64,000 nt of DNA from an uncultured Anaeromusa sp. Its GTDB lineage: Bacteria; Bacillota; Negativicutes; Anaeromusales; Anaeromusaceae. Made by a program: the position numbers and the translations under genes. The notes under the pieces were generated by a model. The model had not been told where the DNA came from. It was given only the letters and a program-made list of their open reading frames with translations, and did not search any database. This document shows positions 41,986 through 51,327 of the stretch, one piece after another; positions within the stretch are counted from its first letter, which is position 1, and each line of letters begins with the position of its first letter. The stretch lies in contig NZ_OY781460.1 of assembly GCF_963676855.1 (NCBI RefSeq), positions 2,333,520 through 2,397,519 on the forward strand, in the 5' to 3' direction.

Positions 41986-42771
41986 TCACGATTGCATATG
42001 CCCTAGATACACTCTCAAAACGTTAGGAATGCTTAGCTCTCTATGTCCAATTCCATAACCAATGCGCTCAATAGTCATACTTATCTGGTCTGAGAAGTTG
42101 CTGACATTAGCCGCTAAAATGGCTGCACCTGTAGGTGTCGTTGTTTCAAAAGCAACAATACCCGATTTTATGGGGATGTTTTTTAGAATTTCAACCGTAG
42201 CCGGAGCGGGTACGGGAATGATTCCATGCGCACATTCCACAAAGCCGCCGCCCACTTGAACCGTAGAAGACATGATTGTATCTACTTGCAAATAGTCCAG
42301 GCAGATCGCCGCTCCTACCATATCAACCATGGAATCCACGGCTCCTACTTCGTGGAAGTGGACCTCGTATAACGATTTGCCGTGCACGGCGGCTTCCGCC
42401 TCAGCTACGATGCGGAACATATGGAGACTTTTTTCTTTCACCGGCAAGCTTAAGTCACTAGCCTGAATGAAGTCTTCGATGTCTTTTAGATTTCTGTGCT
42501 CATGATGATGAGGGCGGCTGTGATGGTGTTGATGTCCATGCTCATCCGCGCCATGAGTTTCTTTTAGCGCTTCTTGCAGCTCCACACGGACCTGCGTCCC
42601 TTGAATTCCTTTTTTAAGCTTTTTCTCTATAATTAGTTCATATTCGGCTTGCAGGTTCAGTTTGGACAACTCGTTTAACAAATACTCTTTTTTAACGCCT
42701 AGATCGAGGAGCGCTGCTAAATTCATATCTCCGCTAATTCCGCAAAAACAATCATAATATAACACTTTCAT
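41986..42771 (-). CDS. larC: LarC1-like nickel insertion protein without LarC2
   Basis: The ATG at 42771 (MKVLYYDCFCGISGDMNLAALLDLG) begins 261 residues covering only the LarC1 domain, with a His-rich loop (HGADEHGHQHHHSRPHHHEH, residues about 74-93) and EVHFHEVGAVDSMVDMVGAAICLDYL. In lactobacilli LarC2 follows, made by ribosomal frameshifting. Here only about 30 nt separate the stop from larB, so LarC2 is absent. Confidence 0.88.
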   Translation of the reverse strand: MKVLYYDCFCGISGDMNLAALLDLGVKKEYLLNELSKLNLQAEYELIIEKKLKKGIQGTQVRVELQEALKETHGADEHGHQHHHSRPHHHEHRNLKDIEDFIQASDLSLPVKEKSLHMFRIVAEAEAAVHGKSLYEVHFHEVGAVDSMVDMVGAAICLDYLQVDTIMSSTVQVGGGFVECAHGIIPVPAPATVEILKNIPIKSGIVAFETTTPTGAAILAANVSNFSDQISMTIERIGYGIGHRELSIPNVLRVYLGHMQS

Positions 42772-42806
42772 GGCAATCATCCCCAGTGGCCTTGTAATGT
42801 TGTTTT

Positions 42807-43184
42807 TTACCTTTTCAATTCGTTTTCCGCTTCCAACACCGACTGTTCGTAGCGGGAAATTTTGAGGTCTAATCGGTCCAATGTTTTTTGCATATCTTCC
42901 ATTCTTCCTTGCAGCAGTTTGCGCTGTTCAATTAAAATTTCCTTGCGTGCATCTCTGGTTTCCTCCCCTTGTTGAAATAAGCTTACATATTCGATTAATA
43001 CTTCAATAGGAAGTCCGGCGCCTCTCATGCATTTTACAAATTCAACCCAACGGCAGTCGTCTTCGTTATAATCGCGGTTGCCGCTTTTGCTTCTCCCTAC
43101 ACGCGGAATTAAGCTGATTCGTTCATAATAGCGAAGTGTATCCGGGGGAAGATTAAACTTTTCACTTACCTCAGTAATCGTCAT
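42807..43184 (-). CDS. MerR-family regulator (AdhR-like)
   Basis: The 125-residue MerR protein has an N-terminal winged HTH (MTITEVSEKFNLPPDTLRYYERISLIPRVGRSKSGNRDYNEDDCRWVEFVKCMRGAGLPIE) and a long C-terminal dimerisation coiled coil. It lies inside the operon that starts at MerR-type promoter 4, so it is probably autoregulated and the best candidate controller of the seven sites. Confidence 0.92.
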   Translation of the reverse strand: MTITEVSEKFNLPPDTLRYYERISLIPRVGRSKSGNRDYNEDDCRWVEFVKCMRGAGLPIEVLIEYVSLFQQGEETRDARKEILIEQRKLLQGRMEDMQKTLDRLDLKISRYEQSVLEAENELKR

Positions 43185-43208
43185 ACTTATCCACCTCTCT
43201 TTTAGAAC

Positions 43209-43841
43209 TTACTCTATCGTTTGAAGCCGACTAAGCCATTGAGCAATTTCTTCGTTAACTGCCTTGGATTTATTTCCTTCTATGGCTAATCCATTCAACA
43301 CCTGAGCTTGCGGGCATAGTTTTTTTATATCTTCGACACTTTGCGCCACTCCACTGCCAGCATGCGTAACAAATGGCACAATCGTTTTTCCCGAAAAATC
43401 ATTTCCAACTAAAAATGACACTACCGGAGGTGCTATAGTGCCCCACCAGATTGGAGAGCCTACAAAAATCATATCATAAGATGCTATATTCTCTGCTTTT
43501 GTTTTAAGATCTGGTTTATAATTGGCTTCAATTTCCTGTTTTGATTGCTGCACTACTGCTGCATAGTCTTGCGGATAGGGTTCTACAGTTTCAATTTCCA
43601 GCAAGTCTCCGCCGGTCTGCACTTGGAGTTGTTTAGCTATTTCACGAGTCTGACCGCTGCGAGAGTAGTAAACAACAAGAACCTTTCTGCCACGTATTGT
43701 TTCATCCGGCATTTTTTCAGTTGTTGGGCTTGCCTGTCGAAAGGATTGGATCATGTCCATGGCTGATAAGGTTTGCATTCCTGCCATAACCAGCAAAACA
43801 AGTACAACCGTCAAGGAAAAGGCAACTTTGTTTTTCTTCAT
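43209..43841 (-). CDS. Exported flavodoxin
   Basis: The 210-residue protein has an N-terminal hydrophobic signal (VAFSLTVVLVLLVMAGMQTLSA) followed by a flavodoxin: VLVVYYSRSGQTREIAKQLQVQTGGDLLEIE, MIFVGSPIWWGTIAPPVVSFL, VTHAGSGVAQSVEDIKKLCP. Signal peptide or membrane anchor, so outside the cytosol. Between the aldo-keto reductase and merR genes in the operon. Confidence 0.9.
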   Translation of the reverse strand: MKKNKVAFSLTVVLVLLVMAGMQTLSAMDMIQSFRQASPTTEKMPDETIRGRKVLVVYYSRSGQTREIAKQLQVQTGGDLLEIETVEPYPQDYAAVVQQSKQEIEANYKPDLKTKAENIASYDMIFVGSPIWWGTIAPPVVSFLVGNDFSGKTIVPFVTHAGSGVAQSVEDIKKLCPQAQVLNGLAIEGNKSKAVNEEIAQWLSRLQTIE

Positions 43842-43846
43842 GTTCC

Positions 43847-45004
43847 TTACGACGGTTCCTTTGGAGGCATACTAAAAACGAGGGGTGTCTCAAAGAACGC
43901 AGCCACCTCTTTTAGACAGCTGACAATTTCAATATGCTGGGGGCAGCTTTTTTCACACTTTTTACAACCAATGCACTCGGAGGCTTTGCCATGCGTTTGG
44001 GCGTAGTTGTCATAGTATACGCGTTGCGTCGAAAAGCCAGTGCGCAGCGATTGCTTTTCCGTGTTGTACAAGGCAAAGTATTTGGGAATGGCAATATTTT
44101 TGGGACAGCCTTCCACGCAATACTGACAGGCGGTACAGGGAATGGCTATAGCTTCGTTAATAATTTCAACCGCTTTTTGCACGAGCGAAGCTTCATCTTG
44201 ATTCAAGGGTTGGAAGTCTTGCATATAACAGGTATTGTCAAGGAGCTGTTCGTGATTGGACATGCCGCTTAAAACCATCATCACTCCTTCTTGACTGGCA
44301 GCAAAACGAATGGCCCAGGAAGGAATCGACATATCCGGATGACAGTCTTTAAATAAACGTTCGGCTTCTTCCGGCACTTGGGCCAACGTGCCTCCTTTTA
44401 CCGGTTCCATGACAATCACTGGTTTATTATGTTTTCTCGCTACTTCATAGCATTTTCCTGATTGAATGCTCTCGTTGTCCCAATCCAAATAGTTGATTTG
44501 CAGTTGAACAAAATCAACCTCTGGATGCGCCGTTAGAATTTCATCCAATAATTCCGCACGGTCATGGAAAGAAAACCCTACTTTTTTGATTTTGCCAGCT
44601 TCTTTTTTGGTATGGATGAAAGAAAAACTGTCAAATTTTTGCGCAGTTTCGTAGTTTGTAACTCCTAGATTATGCAGCAAATAGTAGTCAAAGTATTCCA
44701 CGCCGCATTTCTCCAGCTGCTCGCTAAAAATGCGTTCCTGGTCTGCTTCTGTTTTTAAAAACATCGTCGGCAGTTTTGTCGCTACCGTAAAACTTTCGCG
44801 CGGGTGCCTCTTTACTACCGCTTCGCGAATTGCGCACTCACTTTCACCCATATGATACATATATGCGGTATCAAAATAATTAAAACCTCTTGCTAAAAAG
44901 GAATCCACCATATGGTTTAATTCTTTCTGGTCAATGCTGGCTGGATTAGCAGCGTCCTGTATAGGTAAGCGCATAAATCCAAAACCTAATTTTTTCAGTT
45001 CCAT
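43847..45004 (-). CDS. Aldo-keto reductase with C-terminal ferredoxin domain
   Basis: The 385-residue protein is an AKR barrel ([15 protein letters not shown]...[20 protein letters not shown], active Tyr in AYMYH) followed by two 4Fe-4S motifs: [18 protein letters not shown] and [18 protein letters not shown]. Such fusions are common in anaerobic Firmicutes. First gene of an operon: AKR, exported flavodoxin, MerR, LarC1, LarB. Confidence 0.93.
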   Translation of the reverse strand: MELKKLGFGFMRLPIQDAANPASIDQKELNHMVDSFLARGFNYFDTAYMYHMGESECAIREAVVKRHPRESFTVATKLPTMFLKTEADQERIFSEQLEKCGVEYFDYYLLHNLGVTNYETAQKFDSFSFIHTKKEAGKIKKVGFSFHDRAELLDEILTAHPEVDFVQLQINYLDWDNESIQSGKCYEVARKHNKPVIVMEPVKGGTLAQVPEEAERLFKDCHPDMSIPSWAIRFAASQEGVMMVLSGMSNHEQLLDNTCYMQDFQPLNQDEASLVQKAVEIINEAIAIPCTACQYCVEGCPKNIAIPKYFALYNTEKQSLRTGFSTQRVYYDNYAQTHGKASECIGCKKCEKSCPQHIEIVSCLKEVAAFFETPLVFSMPPKEPS

Positions 45005-45046
45005 TGAAATCCCTCACCTTGTTATATTTTTCTGTAGGATACTTAT

Positions 45047-45077
45047 ACTGTACTACCTTGAGTTCACTCCAAGTCAA
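45047..45077 (-). promoter_or_regulatory. MerR-type promoter 4 (AKR-flavodoxin-merR-larC1-larB operon)
   Basis: TTGACT (45077-45072) and TACAGT (45052-45047) are separated by 19 bp, with a TGGAGTGAACTCAA dyad in the spacer. Confidence 0.85.
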
Positions 45078-45124
45078 TGCTTTTTTAAGCACTAGCAGAA
45101 AAGCAAGATTACGCTGCAACTTTG

Positions 45125-46312
45125 CTAAAAGCCATTTTCAAGGTGTCTTTTTTTAGCTGTTTTCCCCAAAAGTATTTTAAAAGAAATGGCTGCGCATATT
45201 GCCAAGAAAACAGTGATAGCTCCCAGCCCGCTGATTATGGCAAGCGATGATGTAGTTACTGCAAAACCGCCGAGCGTAGCGCCTGCGGCAAATCCAAGCT
45301 GTACGCAAGAGCTGTTTAAGCTAAGCATAATACTCGCAATCGTAGGTTCAAGCAGCGATATGTTGACGCTTTGCGTTAAACCGAAGGTCCAGGCCGCGGT
45401 AGCCCACAATAAAATCAGCAGAATGGAAAGTGACTCCCAGCCCACGCTTAATGATAAAAGAGCTAAAGCAATCCCTTGAACGGCCATGCTGCCGAACAAG
45501 GTTGGTGTAATACCGAGATGATCGACTAAACGCCCGCCTAGTTTAGAGCCAATTAAACTGGCTATTCCGATGGTGGAAAGAACTATACTCAAGGCCTGCT
45601 CCTCGACAGTTACAACACTTGCTAAAAACGGTGTAATATACGTATTGAAAATCGAATAGCTCATAAATACTAAAAAGGTAATACTCAAGGCCGCGACAAG
45701 CTGTGGGCTTTTTAAGAGCCCAAGCTGTTGCCCAAAAGGCATCGGCGCTTTTCCGGCATCCGCCGTAAAGAATTTTATAATGACTAAGGCTCCTGTTACG
45801 CTTAAAAAGCCGAGCACCCAGAAAATTACTTGCCAGTCATAAACAGACGCAATCACCCGCCCAAGAGGAACTCCAAAAACCAACGAGGCGCTGAACCCTA
45901 AAGAAATACTCGACATGGCTGCGCCTTGTTTTCCTGGCAAAGCTAGATTTGCCGCCATCGCGAAGGACGTAGCGACAAAAACGCCGGTGCCGATTCCTAA
46001 GACGATACGCGCCAATAGCAAAGAATTAAACCCTGAGAAAAATAGAGTTAAGGCAATACCGCCTAAAAGGATTACTAAAGACACTAATAGCTGTTTTCGT
46101 AAATCTAGTTTTAATCGCGTCATGGTCAACACCAGAAGCGGTGTTCCTAGGGCGCTGGCCAAGGCGAAGGCGGTGATTAGCTGACCAGCGGTTGCTATCG
46201 ACACGCCAGCAAAGGCTGCTATTTTATCTAAAATCCCTACAATAACAAATTGCGATGTGCCTACTAAAAAACTAAGAATCGTTAGTACGTAAATTTTCCA
46301 GAGGTTGCTCAT
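45125..46312 (-). CDS. MFS transporter (drug/sugar efflux type)
   Basis: The 395-residue protein has about 12 membrane segments and MFS signatures (LARIVLGIGTGVFVATSFAMAANL, FGVPLGRVIASVYDWQVIFWVLGF), similar to the AraJ/YdhP efflux group. The end is basic (KILLGKTAKKRHLENGF). No regulator-site is evident upstream. Confidence 0.9.
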   Translation of the reverse strand: MSNLWKIYVLTILSFLVGTSQFVIVGILDKIAAFAGVSIATAGQLITAFALASALGTPLLVLTMTRLKLDLRKQLLVSLVILLGGIALTLFFSGFNSLLLARIVLGIGTGVFVATSFAMAANLALPGKQGAAMSSISLGFSASLVFGVPLGRVIASVYDWQVIFWVLGFLSVTGALVIIKFFTADAGKAPMPFGQQLGLLKSPQLVAALSITFLVFMSYSIFNTYITPFLASVVTVEEQALSIVLSTIGIASLIGSKLGGRLVDHLGITPTLFGSMAVQGIALALLSLSVGWESLSILLILLWATAAWTFGLTQSVNISLLEPTIASIMLSLNSSCVQLGFAAGATLGGFAVTTSSLAIISGLGAITVFLAICAAISFKILLGKTAKKRHLENGF

Positions 46313-46384
46313 GTGGAGTCCTTTCCAATTACTAGTTAGAAACTATAAAACAGGTTCCATTATCCGGTGTTTATACTACCGCAT

Positions 46385-47734
46385 TCAATCATAATGAGGT
46401 ACGATGATGACTGCGGAATTTTCTACAGGACAAGAATTTTCACAAGCGCCGCACCCGATGCAGCGTTCGTGATCAATATAGGGGCGTTTGTATTCATCGA
46501 TAAAGATGGCATTCGCTGGACAGCGTTCTTTGCAAATCAGACAATCCTTGCCCAGGCTCCAGGCTAGGCAAGTCGATTCATTCAATAAGGCGAGGCCTAT
46601 TTTTACATCAAGAGGTGCAACTGGCTGGATGGCCCCGGTCGGACACACTCTGTTACACATCATGCACAGTTCACAGGCGCCCTTTCTGGGGATAAGTTCA
46701 GGAGTTCCGTATGATAGAACTCCCTCGGCCAAAGAGACCGCGCTTAAGCCTTTGGTCGGGCACACTTTTATACAACGGCTGCATCGGTTGCATACTGTTA
46801 AAAAATCTTTTTCTACAAGAGCCCCTGGGGGACGAAGTCTGCGGGCTTCGCTGCCTAGAGACAGTGATTTACGTACCGTTAGCCCCACCATACCGCCAGC
46901 TAGCAGCGTGGCTCCCAATTTGAACAGCCTGCGCCGCGAATGTGAAGGTTGATGCCGGGGTGCAACTGATGAAAAGAGTCCTTGCCAGGTAATTGCTTTT
47001 TGCGGACAGCTCTCGGAACAGCGTCTGCAGCTTACGCAATCTTCGCTGTTGGCAGTCTGTTTACTGTCCATAGCTTGGAGCGGACATTCCTGGTCGCATT
47101 TGCCGCACTGCACACAGGTTTCGCTTATTGTTGGTTTGGTTTTGCGAAAGCGGCCTATCTCTGCCAGCAGCAGTCCGGTCGGACAAAAAGAGGCGCACCA
47201 AAAACGTGGAAAGAGGACGAAACTCGTCAAGAGCAGCCCGAACAGAAGCCAAGGAACATGCCCGGCGGACAGTCGCGTAATTTCATGACTTAACAAAGCA
47301 AAAGGCGTAAGCAGAAAAATGACCGAGCCTCTTGCGCTAAAGATTAGTATAAATCCGCCCAACAGCCAATAACGCCGCTTTTTTATAGGCCTTGCGAAGC
47401 GCATATTGTCTTGGATTCGCAAAACGCGTTTTAAATAATAGGTTAGATTCAGCAAAGCCCCCAGCGGGCAAAACCAGCCGCAAAATACTCTTCCTAACCA
47501 TGCGGTTAGGAGCAAAAGCAACAGCGGCAGCCAGATCCAGGCAGGCACAGTCCACGAGACCTGCAGCTCTAACGGGATCATCAAGGGATCGAAGCGCGAC
47601 ATCCACAAGGCTATTTTAGCCGCTTCTGGATGGGAATAGCTTGTGCCAAGAAGAGAGTAGGAAAAGAGCAGCAGCAGGCTTGTAGGAACAATAACTCGCC
47701 CAGTCGAGAGTAACCAGTTTGTTTGCTGTTTCAT
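46385..47734 (-). CDS. NapH-NapG-like membrane polyferredoxin fusion
   Basis: The N-terminal half (1-195) is NapH-like: four to five membrane segments with FCGWFCPLG (84-92) and ASFCPTGLL. Two ferredoxin motifs follow (CVQCGKCDQECP, CVSCRRCSESCP, 207-243). Then comes an internal twin-arginine-like segment RRRLFKLGATLLAGGMVG (267-284), as at a NapG start, and four more clusters (CNRCSRCIKVCP, CELCMMCNRVCP, CLICKERCP, CIGCGACENSCP). It should move electrons from the membrane pool. Its ATG is one base from the DUF362 gene stop. Confidence 0.87.
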   Translation of the reverse strand: MKQQTNWLLSTGRVIVPTSLLLLFSYSLLGTSYSHPEAAKIALWMSRFDPLMIPLELQVSWTVPAWIWLPLLLLLLTAWLGRVFCGWFCPLGALLNLTYYLKRVLRIQDNMRFARPIKKRRYWLLGGFILIFSARGSVIFLLTPFALLSHEITRLSAGHVPWLLFGLLLTSFVLFPRFWCASFCPTGLLLAEIGRFRKTKPTISETCVQCGKCDQECPLQAMDSKQTANSEDCVSCRRCSESCPQKAITWQGLFSSVAPRHQPSHSRRRLFKLGATLLAGGMVGLTVRKSLSLGSEARRLRPPGALVEKDFLTVCNRCSRCIKVCPTKGLSAVSLAEGVLSYGTPELIPRKGACELCMMCNRVCPTGAIQPVAPLDVKIGLALLNESTCLAWSLGKDCLICKERCPANAIFIDEYKRPYIDHERCIGCGACENSCPVENSAVIIVPHYD

Positions 47735-47735
47735 C

Positions 47736-48674
47736 TTATACTCTCGATATTTCTAGCTGATTCCAGTCCAGGTTGCCTGCGCCCAGCTTGGCGGCAATAG
47801 CCAGGTGCCTAATGTCTGCCGCTTTCATGCCAAGCAAACTGGCGCCATAAGCATCGGCAGCCAGCATATCGGTGCTGAAAACCACTTGCTTCCATTCTTG
47901 GATTGGCCCCGGGCCGGAAGGACCATTTGCGGTAATGCCTTTGAGCGCATCCATAATGGTTAGCGTAGGCTTTTTAAAAGCTGCCAGTTCTGCGATGGTT
48001 TGATGTAGGTCGGTTTGATGAAAAATGTTTCGGTCCCAAACAATTCCCATTAAGTTTTTTAAGCCGGCTGATATGCTCGTAGGATCGCATTGCTTTAAAA
48101 TTGGCATATTGATAAACACATCCGCATCCAGCACATCTTTTGCATAGTCGGCTGTTTTCAAAATAGTTCCATTCATATTGACACTGCTATAAAACTCTCC
48201 TGTCTGTGAGTTGATAGTGTAGGCTTTGCCGCCTGCTTGACGTACAGCTGCTTCCATGCCGCTCATGCGCAGACACAGTTCACCGGCATAAAAGGTATGG
48301 TCGATGACCCGCACTTCTTTCGCTCCGGCTTCCAGACATTGCTTTACTACAGCGCCCACCAACAGAGGATTGGTAGTTACGCCTGCATCAGGTCCGCGGG
48401 TGCTACTGAAGTTTGGCTTAATTGTTACTAACGCTCCTGATTTTATATAGCTTCCGATCCCCCCCATGGCCGCAAAGCCTTTTTTGATTATACTTTCGAC
48501 ATCCTCCCCGCTTACAATTGCCATTTTTGCAATAGTTTCACCACGTTCTTGCCCAGTTACACCTTGTTTAGATGATGGCGTAACTGGGCGGTCCGAATCA
48601 AAAATACATCCAGGAAGTACCGTAATGGTGGCTCCGGCAGCTACTGCCAACCTAATAAAATTCCGCCGATTCAT
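47736..48674 (-). CDS. Tat-type DUF362 lipoprotein
   Basis: Starting at ATG 48674, MNRRNFIRLAVAAGATITVLPGCIF combines a twin-arginine motif with a lipobox (LPGC). The DUF362 body has VTIKPNFSSTRGPDAGVTTNPLLVGAVVKQCLEAGAKEVRVIDH. 312 residues. It is coupled to the polyferredoxin downstream, suggesting an electron acceptor or donor partner on the outer face of the membrane. Confidence 0.88.
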   Translation of the reverse strand: MNRRNFIRLAVAAGATITVLPGCIFDSDRPVTPSSKQGVTGQERGETIAKMAIVSGEDVESIIKKGFAAMGGIGSYIKSGALVTIKPNFSSTRGPDAGVTTNPLLVGAVVKQCLEAGAKEVRVIDHTFYAGELCLRMSGMEAAVRQAGGKAYTINSQTGEFYSSVNMNGTILKTADYAKDVLDADVFINMPILKQCDPTSISAGLKNLMGIVWDRNIFHQTDLHQTIAELAAFKKPTLTIMDALKGITANGPSGPGPIQEWKQVVFSTDMLAADAYGASLLGMKAADIRHLAIAAKLGAGNLDWNQLEISRV

Positions 48675-48708
48675 ACTGCACACTTCTTTCTATTCTTATT
48701 TTATGTTT

Positions 48709-48739
48709 AGTCTACACTCTAGAGTTAACTCCAAGTCAA
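48709..48739 (-). promoter_or_regulatory. MerR-type promoter 5 (DUF362-polyferredoxin operon)
   Basis: TTGACT (48739-48734) and TAGACT (48714-48709) are separated by 19 bp with the dyad GGAGTTAACTC. It is back to back with promoter 6. Confidence 0.85.
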
Positions 48740-48758
48740 ATGAAATTTTAAAAATCTC

Positions 48759-48789
48759 TTGACTTAAAGTTGACTCAAAGAAGTACTAT
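48759..48789 (+). promoter_or_regulatory. MerR-type promoter 6 (GDSL esterase gene)
   Basis: TTGACT (48759-48764) and TACTAT (48784-48789) are separated by 19 bp with an AAGTTGACTC dyad. Confidence 0.82.
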
Positions 48790-48844
48790 AAACTAAGAAC
48801 CTGTTCCTTTACTACAGCCAAAACAAAAGGAGGATTCGGCAGTT

Positions 48845-50218
48845 GTGAAAGTTTTCCGCACTATTTCCTTTTTCTTTCTTTGCTTTAGTCTTGTTATTTT
48901 TATTGGAATTGGTACTGGCCTTGCCGCTAAAGCGACACATGTGGTTTCAACGTTAGGCCTTTGTAAAGTTGCAAAGATACAAGACAGGCCGCAGGCTACT
49001 ATTCATTATTCTCAAGACAAGCCGGCTGCAACTATGCCAGTCTTAACGTGGAGCAAAGTGACCGGCGCTGTTTCTTATGAATTAGAATTGTTAAAGCAGC
49101 CTCCGGCAAATTTGGATTTTCCAGATATGACAGCAAATCGGATTTTTTCGACGACCAAGATATTTGTTGCTGGCTATCAATTTGACGGAACTAGTTTGGA
49201 CGATACCACTTTTTTTTGGCGCGTCCGCGGTCTTGATGCCAATGGCAAGCCAATCAGTTCGTTTTCTTCTTCTGAAAAGATCGTAATAGATAAAAACCTA
49301 TCTTCCCTTTCTAAGCCGCTGCTTACGTCTGTTTTTAATCAGAGCCCAGGAGGCGTCTTGTTATATCCGGTGTATTCCTGGATACCAATAGCTAACGCGG
49401 CAACTTATGAAGTGGAAATACTAGATGCTCCGCCGGAAAATCCTAATGGAATTGACCCATCTATTCACCGTATTGATTCGGCAATGGCAACCGGATTCGA
49501 TTATTACGATGAAAAACCCAGAATGTCTAAAGAGCCTCTTTACTGGCGAATACGGGGGCTTGATGCAACCGGCGAGCCTGTTGGCGTCTACTCTGATGTT
49601 GGCTCATTTACCGTCAGCCCGGCTTTGCATTACCGCGTCGCAACCTATGGAGATAGCATTACCCATGGCGGTGGAAGCATCTCCTATCCCCCAAGCGCTT
49701 GGGAATACAGCTATCAACACTATTTGAACTTTCCAACCGTCAATCTTGGCAAAAGCGGCGATACCAGCGAGGCGTTAGTGGAGCGCTTTGAGGCAGACGT
49801 ACTTCCCTTCCAGCCGGACTATTTGATAATCCTTGGCGGAACGAATAGTCTTAGAGGAGATGCTTCTGCCGAAGAGGTAATCGCTGATTTGAAAACACTA
49901 AAAGAAAAGTGCCTGGCCCATGGTATCCAGCCTGTGTTTTTGACTTTGCCTCCGATCAATCCAGAGCATATAAAAAAAGTATTTAACGAAACAACCAGCT
50001 TGGATTGGCAGGAAAAATTCCGCTTAGTTAACCAGTTTATTCGCACGCAAAATCATATTGATATTACACGCAATCTGGACACAACACACGGAATTCTCGC
50101 ACCGGCCTTGGCTGTTGATGGCTTACACTTAGATGTTGAAGGAAAAAAGAGAATGGCCAGTAGTATTAATCTGCAATGGAAGCAAGTAGTTAAAGCTACG
50201 TTCTCCTTGCAGTCGTAG
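48845..50218 (+). CDS. Exported SGNH/GDSL esterase with fibronectin-like repeats
   Basis: GTG start after AAAGGAGG. A signal peptide (FRTISFFFLCFSLVIFIGIGTGLA) precedes two repeats of similar layout (VLTWSKVTGAVSYELELL...FFWRVRGLDANGKPISSFS; YSWIPIANAATYEVEIL...LYWRIRGLDATGEPVGVYS) resembling fibronectin-like domains, then a GDSL domain: TYGDSITHGGG (Ser), ILGGTNSLRG and DGLHLDVEGKK (catalytic Asp/His). Substrate unknown, likely an envelope polymer. Confidence 0.88.
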   Translation: MKVFRTISFFFLCFSLVIFIGIGTGLAAKATHVVSTLGLCKVAKIQDRPQATIHYSQDKPAATMPVLTWSKVTGAVSYELELLKQPPANLDFPDMTANRIFSTTKIFVAGYQFDGTSLDDTTFFWRVRGLDANGKPISSFSSSEKIVIDKNLSSLSKPLLTSVFNQSPGGVLLYPVYSWIPIANAATYEVEILDAPPENPNGIDPSIHRIDSAMATGFDYYDEKPRMSKEPLYWRIRGLDATGEPVGVYSDVGSFTVSPALHYRVATYGDSITHGGGSISYPPSAWEYSYQHYLNFPTVNLGKSGDTSEALVERFEADVLPFQPDYLIILGGTNSLRGDASAEEVIADLKTLKEKCLAHGIQPVFLTLPPINPEHIKKVFNETTSLDWQEKFRLVNQFIRTQNHIDITRNLDTTHGILAPALAVDGLHLDVEGKKRMASSINLQWKQVVKATFSLQS

Positions 50219-50223
50219 TATCG

Positions 50224-50265
50224 AAAAGTTTGCATTGAAAGATATCCTTCAATGCAAACTTTTTT
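50224..50265. terminator. Bidirectional terminator after the GDSL gene
   Basis: AAAAGTTTGCATTGAA and its complement with T-run form a 16-bp stem between convergent genes. Confidence 0.88.
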
Positions 50266-50360
50266 AGTGTATTCATACGTTATCAAAAAAATCAATGCCT
50301 TAACGGCCCAGTCAAAGAACATTGCAATCCAAGTGCCAAACATGCCCATTCCAAGATGAG

Positions 50361-50978
50361 TCAACTCTGTGGCTTTAACGGTCCATAGAAATAGCTTGAG
50401 GTTGCACCACCGTCAATTAGTACAGTAGAGCCCGTAATAAAAGCCCCCTTATCGCTCATTAAAAGTTCGGCAACATTAGCAACCTCATCAGCCGTGCCGG
50501 GGCGACCTGCCGGGCATTTTGCAAACATATTCTTATAGAAATCTCCGCGTGGGCCATTAAATTCATCAAGAGCAAGAGGCGTAACAATAATTCCCGGTGC
50601 AATGTCATTAATTCTTGCACCACGTTTTCCCCATTTAACCGCTTCAGCCATAACGCGCTTTTCATTGCAACGCTTAGCCATTTGATAAGCATGCAAGGTA
50701 TCTTTGATCTTCTCAGGCCGCAAAATATCCAGCTTTAAAAGCTCTTCTGCCGGAGTTGTTGCCAATAAAGCGTCCTCTTCCGCGGTTAAAGCCGGCATTC
50801 TCCAGCCGGATTGACTGGAAATGGTTATACCTACGCCGCCCTCTTTGATTACCTTGCCTACTTCTTCAAGCAGTACGGCTGTACCATACAAGTCTACCTT
50901 CAAAATAACTTCAATAGGAGCTTGGCTGGTTTGCCCTGCACCTGTTAAAATCATTACGTTTTTCATTCCCATACACAC
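50361..50978 (-). CDS. SDR oxidoreductase with internal deletion of the cofactor-binding half
   Basis: The start is MILTGAGQ as in short-chain dehydrogenases, but GxGxIG is immediately followed by TSQAPIEVILKVDLYGTAVLLEEVGKVI, which normally lies about 65-70 residues later. Catalytic-region residues remain (SSQSGWRMPALT, YQMAKR with Tyr/Lys) as does INDIAPGIIVTPL. An in-frame deletion has removed most of the Rossmann fold, so NAD(P) binding is probably lost. It keeps a MerR-type promoter. Confidence 0.75.
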   Translation of the reverse strand: MCMGMKNVMILTGAGQTSQAPIEVILKVDLYGTAVLLEEVGKVIKEGGVGITISSQSGWRMPALTAEEDALLATTPAEELLKLDILRPEKIKDTLHAYQMAKRCNEKRVMAEAVKWGKRGARINDIAPGIIVTPLALDEFNGPRGDFYKNMFAKCPAGRPGTADEVANVAELLMSDKGAFITGSTVLIDGGATSSYFYGPLKPQS

Positions 50979-51104
50979 CTTTTCTCAAATTGAATTTCGT
51001 CTAATCTATTGTGTTCACTGCTCCATACTCCATGTTCACTCCTATGCATCCAATGCCGACGACAGATACTTCGTAAATGCAGTGTTTTTTAGAGCCCTTC
51101 TATC

Positions 51105-51135
51105 ACTTTACAACTCTGAGTTAACTCTAAGTCAA
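51105..51135 (-). promoter_or_regulatory. MerR-type promoter 7 (SDR gene)
   Basis: TTGACT (51135-51130) and TAAAGT (51110-51105) are separated by 19 bp with the dyad GAGTTAACTC. Confidence 0.85.
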
Positions 51136-51196
51136 CAGTTAATTTTTAGATATATGTACCAGCAAATTTAGAACCATAGTATTTAGACTCTAAAAC

Positions 51197-51244
51197 AAAC
51201 AAGCCGGCAAAGTGATCCAACACTCACTTTAGCCGGCTTGTTTT
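51197..51244. terminator. Terminator hairpin downstream of the DUF4405-like gene
   Basis: AAACAAGCCGGC and GCCGGCTTGTTTT arms, with A- and T-rich ends on both sides. Confidence 0.8.
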
Positions 51245-51327
51245 CTATCATTTGGCTTTCTTATTTCTATATTCATTTCCAACAATCACCTGCTTCAAGG
51301 AAGCATAGTGAGGTAATTCATAATGTC

